Part shown: piece after piece, positions 6,372-6,445 of the stretch
Numbering within the stretch: the first letter of the stretch is position 1
Layout: each line of letters starts with the position of its first letter
Assembly: GCA_027025615.1 (NCBI GenBank)
Contig: JALVQM010000108.1
Location: 1-6,445, forward strand
Direction: 5' to 3'
Origin: Desulfobacteraceae bacterium
Lineage (GTDB): Bacteria > Desulfobacterota > Desulfobacteria > Desulfobacterales > Desulfosarcinaceae
DNA length: 6,445 nt
Translations under genes and position numbers: made by a program
Notes under the pieces: generated by a model
Databases searched by the model: none
What the model saw: only the letters and a program-made list of their open reading frames with translations
What the model was told of the DNA's origin: nothing

Positions 6372-6445
6372 CGACGGCCTTGCCATCTCTTTTTTTGAAG
6401 TTGGGTTCAAAAACGAATTCCACCCTTCGGTTTCTCGCCCGGGCC
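6364..6445 (-). CDS. MotB/OmpA-family protein, C-terminal end only (partial)
   Basis: This is the last 26 codons of a gene that enters from the right edge and ends at a TAA at 6366-6364. The visible peptide starts ARARNRRVEFVF, which matches the final strand of an OmpA-like peptidoglycan-binding domain, where the NRRVE(F/I) motif is diagnostic. A 14-residue charged tail rich in K, R and D follows. The next gene ends in almost the same motif (RARNRRVEIVL), so two OmpA/MotB-type genes stand in tandem. Its stop lies inside the start of the next gene (ATGCGTAA, 8-nt overlap), which suggests translational coupling. By position it is likely a MotB-family stator subunit, but its membrane segment is outside the window, so a plain OmpA-family envelope protein cannot be excluded. 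I am confident of the reading frame and domain and less sure of the exact role. Confidence 0.8.
   Translation of the reverse strand, partial: ARARNRRVEFVFEPNFKKRDGKAVDA
6378..6381 (-). promoter_or_regulatory. ribosome binding site that decides the second motB start
   Basis: AAGG lies six bases upstream of the ATG at 6371. The two other in-frame candidates are an ATG at 6386, whose only purine-rich stretch (AAAAAAAGAG) directly abuts the codon, and a TTG at 6410. Neither has a properly spaced Shine-Dalgarno sequence, so 6371 is preferred. The site sits within the coding end of the upstream gene. Confidence 0.5.

Overview
The window is a densely packed stretch of a flagellar biosynthesis operon. 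Every recognisable gene lies on the minus strand, so transcription runs from high to low coordinates. In transcription order it holds the 3' end of a first MotB/OmpA-type gene, a complete second motB-like gene, fliL, fliM, fliN, fliO, fliP, fliQ, fliR, flhB, and the first 63 codons of flhA, which runs off the left edge. I see no RNA gene, mobile element, CRISPR array, origin or long repeat.

The gene set and order (stator gene, fliL, fliM-fliN, fliOPQR, flhB, flhA) fit a motile Gram-negative bacterium. The FliM and FliN sequences, a single MotB-type stator locus joined to fliL, and moderate GC content make a member of the Desulfobacterota (former Deltaproteobacteria) a reasonable guess. That assignment is an inference, because there is no taxonomic marker in the window.

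By region: 6445-5661 holds two tandem MotB-family genes (torque-generating stator and peptidoglycan anchor). 5621-5154 is fliL, which modulates the stator. 5141-3742 holds fliM and fliN (C-ring, switching and torque). 3745-1484 holds fliO, fliP, fliQ and fliR (assembly factor and core of the export gate). 1462-380 is flhB (the export substrate-specificity switch). 379-191 is the only sizeable non-coding gap. 190-1 is the start of flhA (the export-gate ion channel and docking platform). Most junctions are 4-nt or 8-nt overlaps or gaps under 40 nt, so the block from motB to flhB is probably one translationally coupled transcript.

This is mostly a textbook system. Two points deserve a second look. 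The first is the pair of adjacent, overlapping MotB-family genes, which raises the possibility of a stator with two different B-type subunits. The second is the 189-nt gap before flhA, which carries a candidate sigma-54 type promoter and small overlapping stems, and may mark a separate regulatory unit starting at flhA. I did not find convincing evidence of an undescribed system.
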